Assembly (NCBI RefSeq): GCF_002443255.2
Contig: NW_019211457.1
Coordinates: 12,744,336-12,808,335 of the forward strand
Direction of reading: 5' to 3'
DNA: 64,000 bases
DNA from: Varroa destructor
Lineage: Eukaryota > Arthropoda > Arachnida > Mesostigmata > Varroidae
Part shown: one piece after another, positions 38,585 through 49,856 of the stretch
How the letters are laid out: each line of letters opens with the position of its first letter
Numbering within the stretch: position 1 is the first letter of the stretch
Program-made: the position numbers and the translations under genes
The notes under the pieces: model-generated
Database searches by the model: none
What the model was told of the DNA's origin: nothing
The model's input: the letters and a program-made list of their open reading frames with translations, nothing else

Positions 38585-40144
38585 ATTGTATGATAACTTG
38601 TGCCAAATGTTTCAAATTTTAGCTGCTTCTTTTATGCTTTATATGCTAGATATGCTTTACTATGCCTTTGCACAATTCGTTATTGCTTGAGGCAATGAAT
38701 TTGGTATTTACATTAACCTTTACTGCGTCAATAAGGGAACTTACAGTTGTCGAGGGCGCATTGTCTAATAATGCTGCAAGAAATTGCCCATTTCCGATAC
38801 ACCAAGTGAGATCGACAGGGGTGCCGTCTTCAGTCTACTCATCTCGATATTTGCCATAAACATGAATGTTAGGGTGGCATAGTTCGCACTAAGTTGGGTG
38901 GAATGCAACTTCAACCTTGCAAGTTATTTAAGCTAATAGCTCAACTGATAACAAAAAGCGGTTGTCGGCATTGGCTCATTGAAATGCGCATTTTACTGCA
39001 AGAGCGTCTGTGTAGGAATGAAATGATAGGTGACAAAAACACATCGTTTGAACCTGCGAGACCTTTTGAGAACATGTATGCAGATACTTTCACTTTTTTG
39101 AGCAGGGCTAGTAAGCTGGAAGATAATTTACGATGGGCTAACAGGGCGGAATTATGTTTCAGCGCCCTCCGGGGTGGAAAACAAAAACAGCTTCCTGTGC
39201 ATGTCTTGGTTTAGGTAGTAGCCCAGTGCATTACATCTGAAAATTTGCCAAATTTCCCCCCTCCCCAGGCGCAGCTTGCGTAATTCGATGCGTTTTCCGT
39301 AGTTCTGAAACGCAATATTGTATAGTTCAGCATTAACTTTTCTTAGGCTTGACTTTAGACGAATACAACGTTTCTGGTCATCAATTGTTCACCATTGCTC
39401 GACTGAGCCTGTCGGTAACATCGACCAATCGAGGGTAGTCAAATTATAGGACTAAAACGGCTGGTCTAGAAGCATGCTTTCGAGCAAGTTGGTTGCTTCC
39501 TGCACTATGTATCGAGCTACCTCATATTCAAAAATTGTTCGCATCTAATAGCTTCATTCCGGTCCGTTGAAAAAACTGTAGCGTATCACTATAGAACTCG
39601 CCAGTGACTGTCGCTACCATTCGATCGTCATTTTTGAAGTTTTCCCTCCACAACCTGTAGCAGTAAGTGGTTTCTGGTGAGTGAAGTGATTACTCTACAT
39701 TCACACTTACGTTCCCTTAAATGTGACAAACTCGTTTACTCACATAGCCATTCGGCTAGAAATAAGCCTCATTAGAGAAGATGACGTGACACAATAGGTC
39801 ACTAGTATGCTATAAAATCTGACCAGCGAATAAGCCCTGCTTGTGAAGGTTCTGGGATCTCTGATTATTGAGTTTGCTCTACCCTAAAGAGATGGAGATG
39901 CCGCTTTTGCTTTAAAATGAATTACACGGTGCACCTTAATTGGTTGAAAATGAAACACGACTTTACGTTCAGGTCGCCGAATTCGCGTTCACATTGCTTC
40001 GGACCGCAAAGACACTACGAATCGTTCATCCAATTCGCGGCCTCTCTAGCCTTAAATTATTTTCAAATGAGTTTATATTTTTAAATCAACTAATTTTTAA
40101 ATGAATCAATGGCCTTTTGTTCCTTCCATAAACGAAACGTGTAG

Positions 40145-40244
40145 TACGTAATCTGGGTGACACCTACGAAGCGTTACCTGATGAACTTCCCGTGTTGATA
40201 GGAAGTTTCTACGGAAAACAGATATTGCGAACTGTAAACCCCGC
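40145..40244 (+). CDS. Candidate internal exon of the plus-strand unassigned gene
   Basis: After the acceptor GTGTAG, two bases plus an open frame read RNLGDTYEALPDELPV, then LIGSFYGKQILRT. Donors GTAAAC (exon end 40233) or GTGTGT (exon end 40244) both leave phase 0, matching the exon at 43214. The same bases are also open on the minus strand (KGQQTVEVTHGG, then VYSSQYLF, donor GTAACG), so the strand is uncertain. Confidence 0.3.
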
Positions 40245-40576
40245 CGTGTGTAACCTCGACAGTCTGCTGGCCCTTACTCGTTATAAACACAGGAGAAAGA
40301 AACAAAGGAGATCCAAGCGTTTAGTCTATTCTATAAGATAATTTCAAAAAAAGAACATGGATTTTTACTAGCGGGCTTTATTGTGATAAAATACTCTAAA
40401 ATACTGTGTACTATGACCCTTGTAGATTTGACTACTTCCGTTATATGTCTGTTGGAATAAAGTTGATTGGTTATCTTTTTTACAGCTAGATTTAGGCAGG
40501 TACTGATTTATGCTTAAAATAAATATAGTATATAATGTAGTAAAAACGCGCATTTTTGACGAACTAGAGACAGCGT

Positions 40577-40596
40577 AGCCACTCTGTAGAGTGGCT
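40577..40596. repeat. Short near-palindrome, 9-bp arms
   Basis: AGCCACTCT and AGAGTGGCT are separated by GT. It could be a dyad-symmetric protein site or a hairpin, and nothing else in the context decides. Confidence 0.6.
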
Positions 40597-41098
40597 TAGA
40601 TCATTGTCGATTTTGACCCGGTTAGGTATACGAATTTACACGTATGGTCCGATTTTACATATTTTTAAAATATATATTTAATTAGAGCGATAAGCTATAA
40701 AACAGTGTTGTGCTGGGTAAGGTAAATTATCTCTATTTGAAAGTTCGGGTTACCAATTTTTTTTGAAAGTATTAGTAACAGAACATTGAAATACAGGCCT
40801 GTAGTTTGCAACGAATTTTTCTCTAATATAGGGCAACTATACAATTTCAACATACACAAGGTGCAATGCTTTCCATGTAAGACTCTTCGAATATCAATCT
40901 AAAGTGTTTAGTGGTGATCTTAGAAACTACAACGACTAGATAGAGACGTTCCAAACGCTCATTTTTAGCTGTACAGGGAACTAGAGAGAAAAAAGACAGT
41001 CGCCAGTATAGAAATGAGAAGTGTTCGACAATTAAGCTTGTCTTTTCTGTGCGAAGAGGAATAACAGGATCCGAAGATTTCAAACAAGGATTCATTAC

Positions 41099-41201
41099 CT
41101 TTTAAGCGACCATTAGTATAAGGGAAAGCTGAGCCAGCAGCGTTAAAGTTCAGCTTCAATCGGTCAACATCCTGCATTTCTTTATAGCTTCCGAAATCTT
41201 G
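41099..41201 (-). CDS. Candidate exon, unassigned minus-strand gene
   Basis: The acceptor TTTGTCTAG is followed by 34 codons plus one base, then a GTAATG donor. It reads QDFGSYKEMQDVDRLKLN, then FNAAGSAFPYTNGRLK. All three plus-strand frames are blocked here, which favours the minus strand. The partner exons are not fixed, because phase 1 out does not match the next candidates directly. Confidence 0.4.
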
Positions 41202-41637
41202 CTAGACAAAGTGTTGGATATTTCTTGATTGCGGTATATTTGATACGATCAAGTGGCCACGTAATTTGCCGGTTTGGGTCAAGGAGTGGGGTACGTGACT
41301 CAATCAGAAAGGTACACCAGCTCATAAGTTCATTGTACATTTCTTTCGCGCAAATACGATCAACAATAGGATTCAGTTCATCATATTGAAATAAGTAACA
41401 CCCCCTCTTCCCCCTTGATTTACAGTCTATTTATCCACAACCTGTAATCTAGATGCTTATGCGAAAATGCAAATTCCGTTTACTTAATGTAATATAAAAG
41501 ATAACTTACGGTTTATGAATTGTCTGAAAGGTTACAGGACAGTGTTATCGATGGAACGGAGTGTAAAGCCATGATTAGGTCCGGATTTGAGTTTTAGGAG
41601 TGGCACTACCGACAAGCTGGTCTTAACAGCAGTTTAC

Positions 41638-41773
41638 GAAGGGTCCTCCGATATGTTGCCGCTGAGGACAGAGGTTGAGCAATTTTTGGTGATTTCTAGG
41701 ATACCGGGTAAATTCAAGTCATCAAAAACTGTCGCGGTTGTCATCTGTTGCAGTGCATGTGTCTTAAGCAGAC
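41638..41773 (-). CDS. Candidate exon, unassigned minus-strand gene
   Basis: An acceptor GTTCGTAG and a donor GTAAAC bound an open frame reading HALQQMTTATVFDDLNLPG, then ILEITKNCSTSVLSGNISE, with two potential N-glycosylation sites (NCS, NIS). This suggests an extracellular segment. The plus strand also has a 114-codon frame here without splice support, so the call is tentative. Confidence 0.35.
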
Positions 41774-43213
41774 CTACGAACAAGGTCCACCGCAGTATAT
41801 TCGTTAGGCACAGCCTACGTTCAATATGCAGTTATCGCCCGCGTGTGAAAACCCAAAATGGTAATTTCCATTTTTCGATAACTTCGTGTTGCGTGTCTAG
41901 CAATCAAACCAAGTTCCACAGCGAGCATTAGGAGTTAATAGTATCGGGCAGTTTTGGTTTTTTATTTCAGACACGCATCAGAAATACCCTCTTTTAGTTA
42001 TAAAGCTACCATGGAAATGAAGTTTATCCATAGTTTAGATTATTATTTAGGATAGACTACCTACAGAATCGATCAACTGCTTATTTAGTTGATTTTGTAG
42101 AAAATATAAAATCCATGAATAAAATGACCTAATTAGTTGCTTATTGTTAGCTTTTAATGATCTACTACGCCGTCTATGATCGTGCAAAATGGTATGAAGT
42201 TACTTGTATAAATTGATTGACTTTTTTTCTATTTGCGTTTATGACATATTTGTCATGGGTAACTTGTGAGTAAATATCAACGACAAAAATTAGTCAGATC
42301 AATGTGGACCCGTTTGTATAAACAACTATAGAAAAATCCTACGTTGGCAGGCGGAGAACCAAGGATTATTCAGCACTTCAAAAATTCACATGCCTTTAGA
42401 GATTCGCTTGTTACCCTATTTAAGGTGTGCGTAAACGCATACAAAACTACTCATTTTTCGATATATTTTTCCGGCAGCCAATATGCATGAGATCATTCAA
42501 CGAATGTACCGCAAATCAATACAGAATATAGATTAAAGAAGGTTAACTTTTTCATGCATCGTTAGCGGCATCAGACAAGAATACAAAACCAAAAGCATCA
42601 TTATTTCATTATCGTTTATTTTGTTCCCCTTTTTTCTCGCGTGATTTCGATATGCATGCTCAGAACAACAGCATCAAACAGACTATTTCTGTTTGTAAGG
42701 GTTTTGCGAGTTACTTTCTGCGACCATGGCATAGACGATCCTTTACTATCTGGCCTCCAAGAGCAGTATCTTTTACAGTGACTCTTTAGTTGACCTTCTC
42801 AATTTACGTTTTGCCACCCCATTAAACTACAGATGCTAGAAATCACATTTTGGGGAACTATCCGATATCTACTCCGCTTGACATCCCTACCAGTATGTTC
42901 ACGTGCTTACTAGATTTTTGCACACATATAATGCACCCACCGTGCAACACCGACTTAATCACATTTTTGTTCCGATAGTATTCGATACCACTAGTAACCC
43001 CATAGGAAACTTCACTTCATTTTTTTGCCCTTAGTTACAGTTTTCATTTAATAAAATTACACGTATTTGCTATTTCTTAGTACTAAAATTTTCCCGGCCA
43101 ATGTCTAAGTATTCTGCATTTTTTTCGTCAGTATGCTGATAATTCGAATACAAGCAGCTGAGCGGCTCTAGAAGTGAACAGAAGCGGGCTTAAGAAGTGT
43201 CTGTTTTGTACAG

Positions 43214-43444
43214 CTACCGCTATCAGAAATTGGGCAAAGAAGTCTTCAGGCAATTAAATCTTTCAAAGAAGTTTTATCGAAATTGCCGTCATTACTGTGG
43301 ACTCGAAACGTCACTGGTTTCAGAGGCTTGATCGACAGTTGGTTTGACCGGATATTCGGCCGGATGTCCCGAGCATCTCTCAGACCGGTTCAGTTGTTGC
43401 TCAGCACCTTCTTAAGATTATATCCCAATTCCTACACTGTCTAG
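43214..43444 (+). CDS. Candidate terminal exon of the plus-strand unassigned gene
   Basis: The acceptor TTTTGTACAG is followed by 76 open codons ending in TAG. Neither the other plus frames nor the minus strand is open across it. The product is amphipathic: LPLSEIGQRSLQAIKSF, KEVLSKLPSLLW, an N-V-T glycosylation site, then LIDSWFDRIFGRM and LLLSTFLRLYP. An AATAAA follows at 43672-43677, so it can be a last exon. There is no ATG before it, so it must be spliced to something upstream. The family is unknown. Confidence 0.4.
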   Translation, partial: LPLSEIGQRSLQAIKSFKEVLSKLPSLLWTRNVTGFRGLIDSWFDRIFGRMSRASLRPVQLLLSTFLRLYPNSYTV

Positions 43445-43776
43445 TCTACAAACCTGCCCAGCGATAGCCATGCACAGATGTTGTTTTTTGCAGATTGTTT
43501 AATAGTGATTACATAAGCGAAATGACATTATGGAGATACCCGCGTAGCATCACATTGCCTACCATAGTAATGATCTAAATATGTTACTTGTCGATCAGCA
43601 AAGCGATTGTAAATGTACCCGCTGTTTAAGTAGCGCGAAAATAGATACAAGCTGAATAACACTAACACGTTAATAAAGAAAAAAACGCGCAACAAAAATC
43701 ATGTTCATCAAATCAGTTCTAATTTCCTTGACAAATAATTTGAAAAACATAGTAATAATAATAATGTTCGTTTACA

Positions 43777-43827
43777 CCTACCTACCTACCTACTTGCCTG
43801 CCTGCCTACCTACCTACCTATCTATCA
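43777..43827. repeat. (CTAC)n/(CCTG)n tetranucleotide repeat
   Basis: CTAC repeats switch to CCTG and back, then decay into CTAT. Confidence 0.9.
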
Positions 43828-44179
43828 ATCCTTGTGTGTTTCCTGTGGAAACGAACTCATAGACTAAAGAGATGTAGAAACCTGTAGAGATGGTAAACCT
43901 GAATAAAAACTTTGTTAAGGGAATCAATCTAGAAGGAAAATAAAATTTAAACAATAAAATTATTTTTTTTTGCTTATTCATATTGCGGACTTGCGGTGGA
44001 TTCGGAAGAAGAGCTGAGCAGCGAACTATGTCATCTTCTTTTCAACGGGAGTAGAAGAATCTAGGCCCACTATTTTCGTTTCTTTTAGTCCATGTTATGT
44101 ATGTATCTGGTTACGACTATGAAAAGCCTTTTTTTTCTTTTTCTTTTTTTATAATGAGAACGATTAACAACGGTTAAGT

Positions 44180-44197
44180 AAAAAAAAAAAAAAAAAA
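44180..44197. repeat. A-homopolymer tract
   Basis: Eighteen A residues. It could be the poly(A) tail of an old retroposed sequence, but no body or target duplication is visible upstream. Confidence 0.7.
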
Positions 44198-47100
44198 CGG
44201 TTCCGTACCACCTTCTGCTTAAAGGTCACATAATGTTGGCTATGTAAGCTGGTTGGTTCTGGTGTGCCCCTAAGCTGCAGTATAGTTTGTTCTGTGAGCA
44301 AGCCATAATCATCGATTACAAAGTAAAGATCGCGTTTTAGCGTAAGCCTTTTCAGATGGCTTTAGTTCCTGCTTTAATTGAATCTTACACAATCGAACAT
44401 TAAGGTCTAACCGAGGCACAGGCAAGGTAGTCCAAAAAAAGCCCCATTATTGCAATCGCCTAGGAATTGAACGGTTTGAATTTTTTAGCATTTTCTCAGC
44501 TACAGCAAAAGGCCATTAAACTTCTTCGAGCTCGTTTCACAGACAACACTTACAAAATTGAACGGCGGCTGTTCCAAAAATTCTCCCTTTTGTATATAAC
44601 GAAAATCATGTTCTGCTGCATAACCTACAGCTTAGTGTGTACACAAGTGCTTTTCATTTAATAAATAGAAATTATCTTTCTTAGTGCACATGCATCTCCG
44701 CCGTTGATCGGCCAAGGAGAGAACATATCCAATATAAAAACTCAAAGATTTATACATGACATTTCAGATTCAGTTCTGCTAAAAACCTACCTGCTACGGA
44801 GTTTTGAAAATTAAAGAATTACTTCGAGGGTTCGGTATTGAGTAAATATCATTTTCCATTGGAGTTTTGTAATGATGTATTTATCGCCGCCGAGATGTAT
44901 GCTCGAGTGTTGTTCCGCTAATGAATAACTTGTCGGCTTGTTCGAAGGTTGCTTGTCGCATAGAGCAGCTATTACTCTTGTCAATTTGATTACCAGAGAA
45001 GATAATAAAATCTGTTATCTTCGCGTATCAAGCTATGAGAGCACTGCAAATCGAAAAATCTTTTCAATTTACTAGTAAAACCTCTTAGTTTTGAAGCGAG
45101 AGATCTTATCTCAGCTAGCGTAAAATGTGTTGCGCAAGGTTCGACGAGTGCCCCCACCTTTCAACCAATGTACTCGATGTATATTCGATTTGTGAAATAT
45201 TTAAATTTTTGAGACCCTTTCCATTGCAAAATGTAGTATTATAAATTTCATTTACAAGTGATCAAACGATAGGCTGTCCGCCAGCGCAAGGTCTAAACTG
45301 AGCAACAACAAGGGTATGCATTTGGGGCGAAAAGTAATTCCTTCGAAGACTCGCAGAACACTATTAACGATCTCTGCCATTTATGATTTTGGCATTGTCG
45401 AGGATAGGCGTAATTCTACCGTGTTCATCGGACCCTTTCTGTTGTATAATATCGTTTACTCGAGACAAATGGGCTATACGATATTTCCGACAGCCGCCTT
45501 ATTTTCCTCAAGAATTTACTAGCGTACGAGACTCTTTTAATTATACCAAACGACAATTACTACAATTTTTTTCATACATATATATAGAAGAAATACCACA
45601 GGTTGCTTCTGTAGCTTTTTGATCTCGAAACACATCCGTACTCAAGATAAATAGATGTTGAGAGTTTACGTCAGGCACTGCTAATACGAATTGCTTTAGA
45701 CAGTGGACGAAATAGAACGTGCCCATGCTCGATTCTGAAGCTAGACCATCGTACATGTCTTAAAGTTCAGCAGGCTAGCACACCATTGTATCATAACATA
45801 GACGCTTAAAAACTAGAAACGATTTATAGAGTAGATAAAGCACTTTTTAATACGTTGGATAGTAAAAATCTGTAAAGCGGAAAAGGGGCAAAAAGATATT
45901 TAAAGAAAAAGCAAGCGGACAAAACTTTTGGACCAACTAATATATATATATTACTAAGTTATTATAGCCGAATCACTGTTTTGGTTGAAAGAATATATGG
46001 AAGATACGAACGATCTGCCTTTATTTAACAACAGTAAAAATAACTCGTTCTAATAAGGCAAACAATAAAGGATTCTAATTATTCACGCTTTTTTTTTTTT
46101 AAATTTATAATGGAATTGCTTTAAATCTTCATATTTTATCTCAAAACTTGCAAGTATCAGAGCAAAGCTATTACTCTTTTTTATTTCGTACCTGCCAAAC
46201 GCCGATGGATGTCTAAGGAAAGATTCAGTTACAAAAAATAACAATTTCTCTGACTATCTCAACTGAATTTTAATCAGAAGATCCGTTTATATGACAGCAA
46301 ACACTGGAAATGATTGATTTTGACAAAGAACAGATCGTGAATATCACGAGTACGTGTAGTCCGAGACATTAATGATACATAATATAAACCTGTACGGGTA
46401 AACCAGTGTACACTATAAAACACATTATTTTCACTTAATCACAAATAGAGTAATAGGAGTCTATAGCTCTCTAACGACTTGTTGCAAACCATACACGACA
46501 ATTCTAGTTAATTTTTTAGTACTGTTTGTTAATTTTCGATTCTAAACAAAAGTCCAAAGACGTCAAAAGACGTTATAACACCCACATAAAGATAATGGTA
46601 AAACAAAGTATATCTTTTTCTGTATGCACACAAATAGCGTGACATCTGTCTAATTTGCCCTTCGTTTAGTAAAAATACCATATATACTGTCGATAACTGG
46701 TTCATCATTTATCGTCAATAGCGTTAAGAGATGAGGGTAGCTAGAGATTAGCTTATCAGAAATTAGCTAAGACGAAATTGTTTTATGACTTTTATTATCA
46801 TAATTTGTAATGGCGACCCTCGTATCTGATGAAAGCCATTACTCTTTAAACGTTTTGAGCTTTCAGAGTCACATTCTTAAGCGTCTTATCTAACTTCAAC
46901 CTTGTAATAATGGTCTCTGTCTATTCATCTCATTCATTACCAGAAGAAAAGATTGACTCGTAATAAATCAGCTGTCTAGCTATAAATATATGGCAGACGT
47001 AATTACGTTTTATGGGTAACCAAAACACATTAATTGGGGACGTTAAGCACAATTATCATCGAGTTTAATATTGTATCCGAATTATTAATGGTCATCAAAC

Positions 47101-47957
47101 TCGCTTTTCTGCTGACGGAAAAAGCAATTCCCATCTCTTTCGCGTTAACTATCTTTCGTGGAAAAATAATCTAAATTACAATTTTTTTAAAATTATTTTT
47201 CGGATATTTTAACGTACGTTGTGTAAAGACTCAATCTCACGACCATTTTCATCATTGTACAACCAAAAGGCTAGGAGGCTCAAAACGACGCCTAAAGGCA
47301 ATAAAATTAAGTAATTTCTTTGGGGACAATTGGCGTGGAAGGTGGGACCGATTAGCCGAATACTTTCGATCCTAAAGTAAAATGCTTGTTTTTTCTCATA
47401 GAGCATAATGGTAGATCGGTTGGTCGTAAGCCGACGGCAGTAATCGTTCTTTTTTTCAAAACAATCCAGCATTTACAAGGTAACCACCGTCCGCGTAGAT
47501 GTATTATTAAATGTGTAAATGAATATTTCTGTGCAAACGGTGTCGCGTGAACACGTATGCTCAAGATAGGTTTAATAGCAAAACAAGCGCGGAGCAAAGC
47601 CCGCGAGTTGTGTAATGAAATTGCGTTAACCTTACCGGTTTCAACTTGACAAAAGGCTTTTTCTAATTCTTCAGAAAGCGAATAGTAGCGTCAACATTAC
47701 CTCTATGTGTGGCTCCTTTCATAAGGTCTCATTTTGTTCATTGTTAAAAGATCCTCCTTAGAAATTACCCAAAGCAGTCGTTAACCCGGTTTAACTCGTT
47801 GCTCCTTCTAGACTTTTCAAAATTTTGTCTTAGAGGTATGATACTTTCTATCTTCTGCTCCACTCGTCTTCGGACTTCATCATTCGCTTAAGGATGTTTT
47901 TGGTGTGCAGTTGACGTGATTCCACGTGTAAAGCATATTTTCGGGCAGCCTCCTACG

Positions 47958-49856
47958 CTAGATATTTTCGATGGTGCGCACCACATCATCTCCATCTTCT
48001 AAGCTGCATAGCACACAGCTGTTCACAGAGTTTTTCATTTTCCGAACCGCGTATCTTTAAAATTACCTATGTTCAGAGAAAGTCTGGGCGAGGTAATAGG
48101 ACATCTTCCAAAAGGGTCTATCATACTGCTTTGCATAGTCTTGATTAGCCTTTTAATTTTTTCAGCTCGTATGTTACTCCATGATCGGATCCTTCAATTG
48201 GGCTGATTCGGTCCGTACTGTATTTGTTTAGAGTAGATTTTCGTGCAGAAGTAACATCTTATGCTTCATCCAGCGCTGACCGCACCCGTTTATCTGCTAA
48301 GAGATAGTATCGTTCTTACAATTATTTGCGGAGCTTTTATCGAAATGGTTTCGTAAGCCCTAGTCATCCAGATGACGGTTGCTTTTTGGGCCGACGACAA
48401 GGCCTTTTTTTACGTTCAGAACTCTGTCCGTCTATACAGGACAGGCATAAAGCGGTGTATGTTTTATTATTGCAGCCAATGTTCTTCCAGTACATTTCTC
48501 GACGCTTCGAGCTTTTGCAAGTTTGATGGCTGCTTCCGCGTGTTCAACATGCGCCAACCCAGTGAGTCGTGGATCGATAATAACCGCCAAGTATTGTCCT
48601 TCTTTCTTTGGGGAAATTCACACGTTTCCCAGCGTGAGAAGGAGGCTACCGCTCAGCTTCTCATCTTGAAAGTGTTCTTGGCATCTAGCAGTGTAAACAG
48701 AACGAATTTTCAATATTTACTTATGCGCCGCACTCAGCACCCTTTCAGTCGGCCTGTAGATTTTCCATTTTAAAACCGACGGGAAATTTGACAGCATCTG
48801 CTTCTGGCGAGTCTTTTCCCGCGGTGTTCCCACCAAAATATTCGCCATTAAAAGCTGTTGTGTTGAGAAAACACAGTGGTCTCTACGACAAATCACCTGG
48901 CTTAGGAATCAAGGTGAGTTTCGCCTTTTTTGAAATTCTAGAAAATTGCTTTTATTTAGAAGCCTGTTTGCTATTTTTCTAAAAAAAAAGTCTGGCTATC
49001 TTTTGGTTAAGAATTTGATAGCGCCCGAAGCACCACGTTAAGTCCTAGTGCCTTCTCCGATGGTAGCCCTAACCTTGCTTCCTTCACTTATTCTATCGTT
49101 ACCTCCAGAATGTCTTGGTCATCGATTTATATACCGTCCTTTTCTTTCGAAGCTTGCGTTGAAAAAGAGGAATACGACCATTTCTTTTATGGCATCAGGC
49201 AACAATCTGGGAAGACATCTCTGCGGCGTATTTCCGACGACGCGGTACGAAAGCCCTCAATTGTCGGTTTGTTCTGCATTTTCTAGTTCCATCCGGTTGC
49301 TTGTTTCTTTTACTGCGGTTGTTAAGCTTCCTTATGTGTATTCTTGCCACTTTAGGCTCTTCTTGCTTTTGTCATATTTCCTTTTTCTCCTTTGATCCGT
49401 CAACTCTTCCCCAGGAAGTATCTCGTTCCTCCATGCCTAGATCTCTCGGCTCAGTCTGTGTACGTGCCTCTATGTGGATATGCTTTGCCTTGCTCGCAGT
49501 TCTTCGATGCTCTCGTAGGCTTGACTAGAGCCTTTGTTAAAGCCTTGCTCACGTTTTAGTAAATTTAGCTTCCTCATTTGCCACCTGGTTCCCTTCTGAG
49601 GCGGTGAGTTTGTTTTTACGTTGTACATCTACTTCAATTTATTCTTTTTTCGTTCACTTTACAATTGCTCAGAGAGGCAAGAGGCTCGTTCTTTGCGATG
49701 CTAAGTTCAACGAACATCCTGTACTGGCGACGAGCTCAAAGAATCTACTCTTGAGAAAGTGGTTGTGGCCTCGCCATTGATCATTGCCAGATCATATTCT
49801 ATTATATCGCGCAGGAGGATTTGGCCCCTTGCAGTTGTGCTTGCGCCCACCGTACT
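47958..49856 (-). mobile_element. Decayed LINE (endonuclease/RT-type non-LTR retrotransposon)
   Basis: Three protein fragments lie on the minus strand in element order. At 49856-49707, STTARGQILLRDII, then DLAMINGEATTTFSR, matches the apurinic-like endonuclease region (RG...L...N....TF). At 48596-48432, QYLAVIIDPRLTGLAHVEHA matches the post-catalytic reverse-transcriptase motif K-Y-L-G-V-x-(I/L)-D-x-x-L-x-x-x-x-H. At 48391-48290, in another frame, WMTRAYETISIKAPQIIV matches the R-x-T-x-A-Y-R-T-(V/I)-S-x-x-A-L block of R1/I/Jockey-type elements. At 48029-47958, SCVLCSLEDGDDVV resembles the C-terminal zinc knuckle. Stops and frameshifts separate the fragments, so it is dead. The catalytic YADD region was not found and is probably deleted or too degraded to see. 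Plus-strand open frames across this stretch are shadows of it. Confidence 0.75.

Larger units (their letters stand above)
43445..47957. other. Gene-poor interval
   Basis: A/T-rich sequence between the 43.2 kb exon and the LINE relic. It contains a (CTAC)n/(CCTG)n tetranucleotide tract near 43.8 kb and an A-run at 44.18 kb. Several chance open frames below 90 codons occur on both strands, none with paired splice sites or a recognisable motif. I see no supported gene. Confidence 0.5.

Noticed and set aside
40200..40300. Minus-strand frame KGQQTVEVTHGG with a GTAACG donor
   Set aside because: It is attractive, but the acceptor is poor and it overlaps a plus-strand candidate that fits its neighbours' phase. 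I left the strand open and did not list both.
48372..49528. Plus-strand frames of 133, 115 and 75 codons
   Set aside because: They are antisense to the LINE fragments on the minus strand, and the plus-strand peptides match nothing I know.
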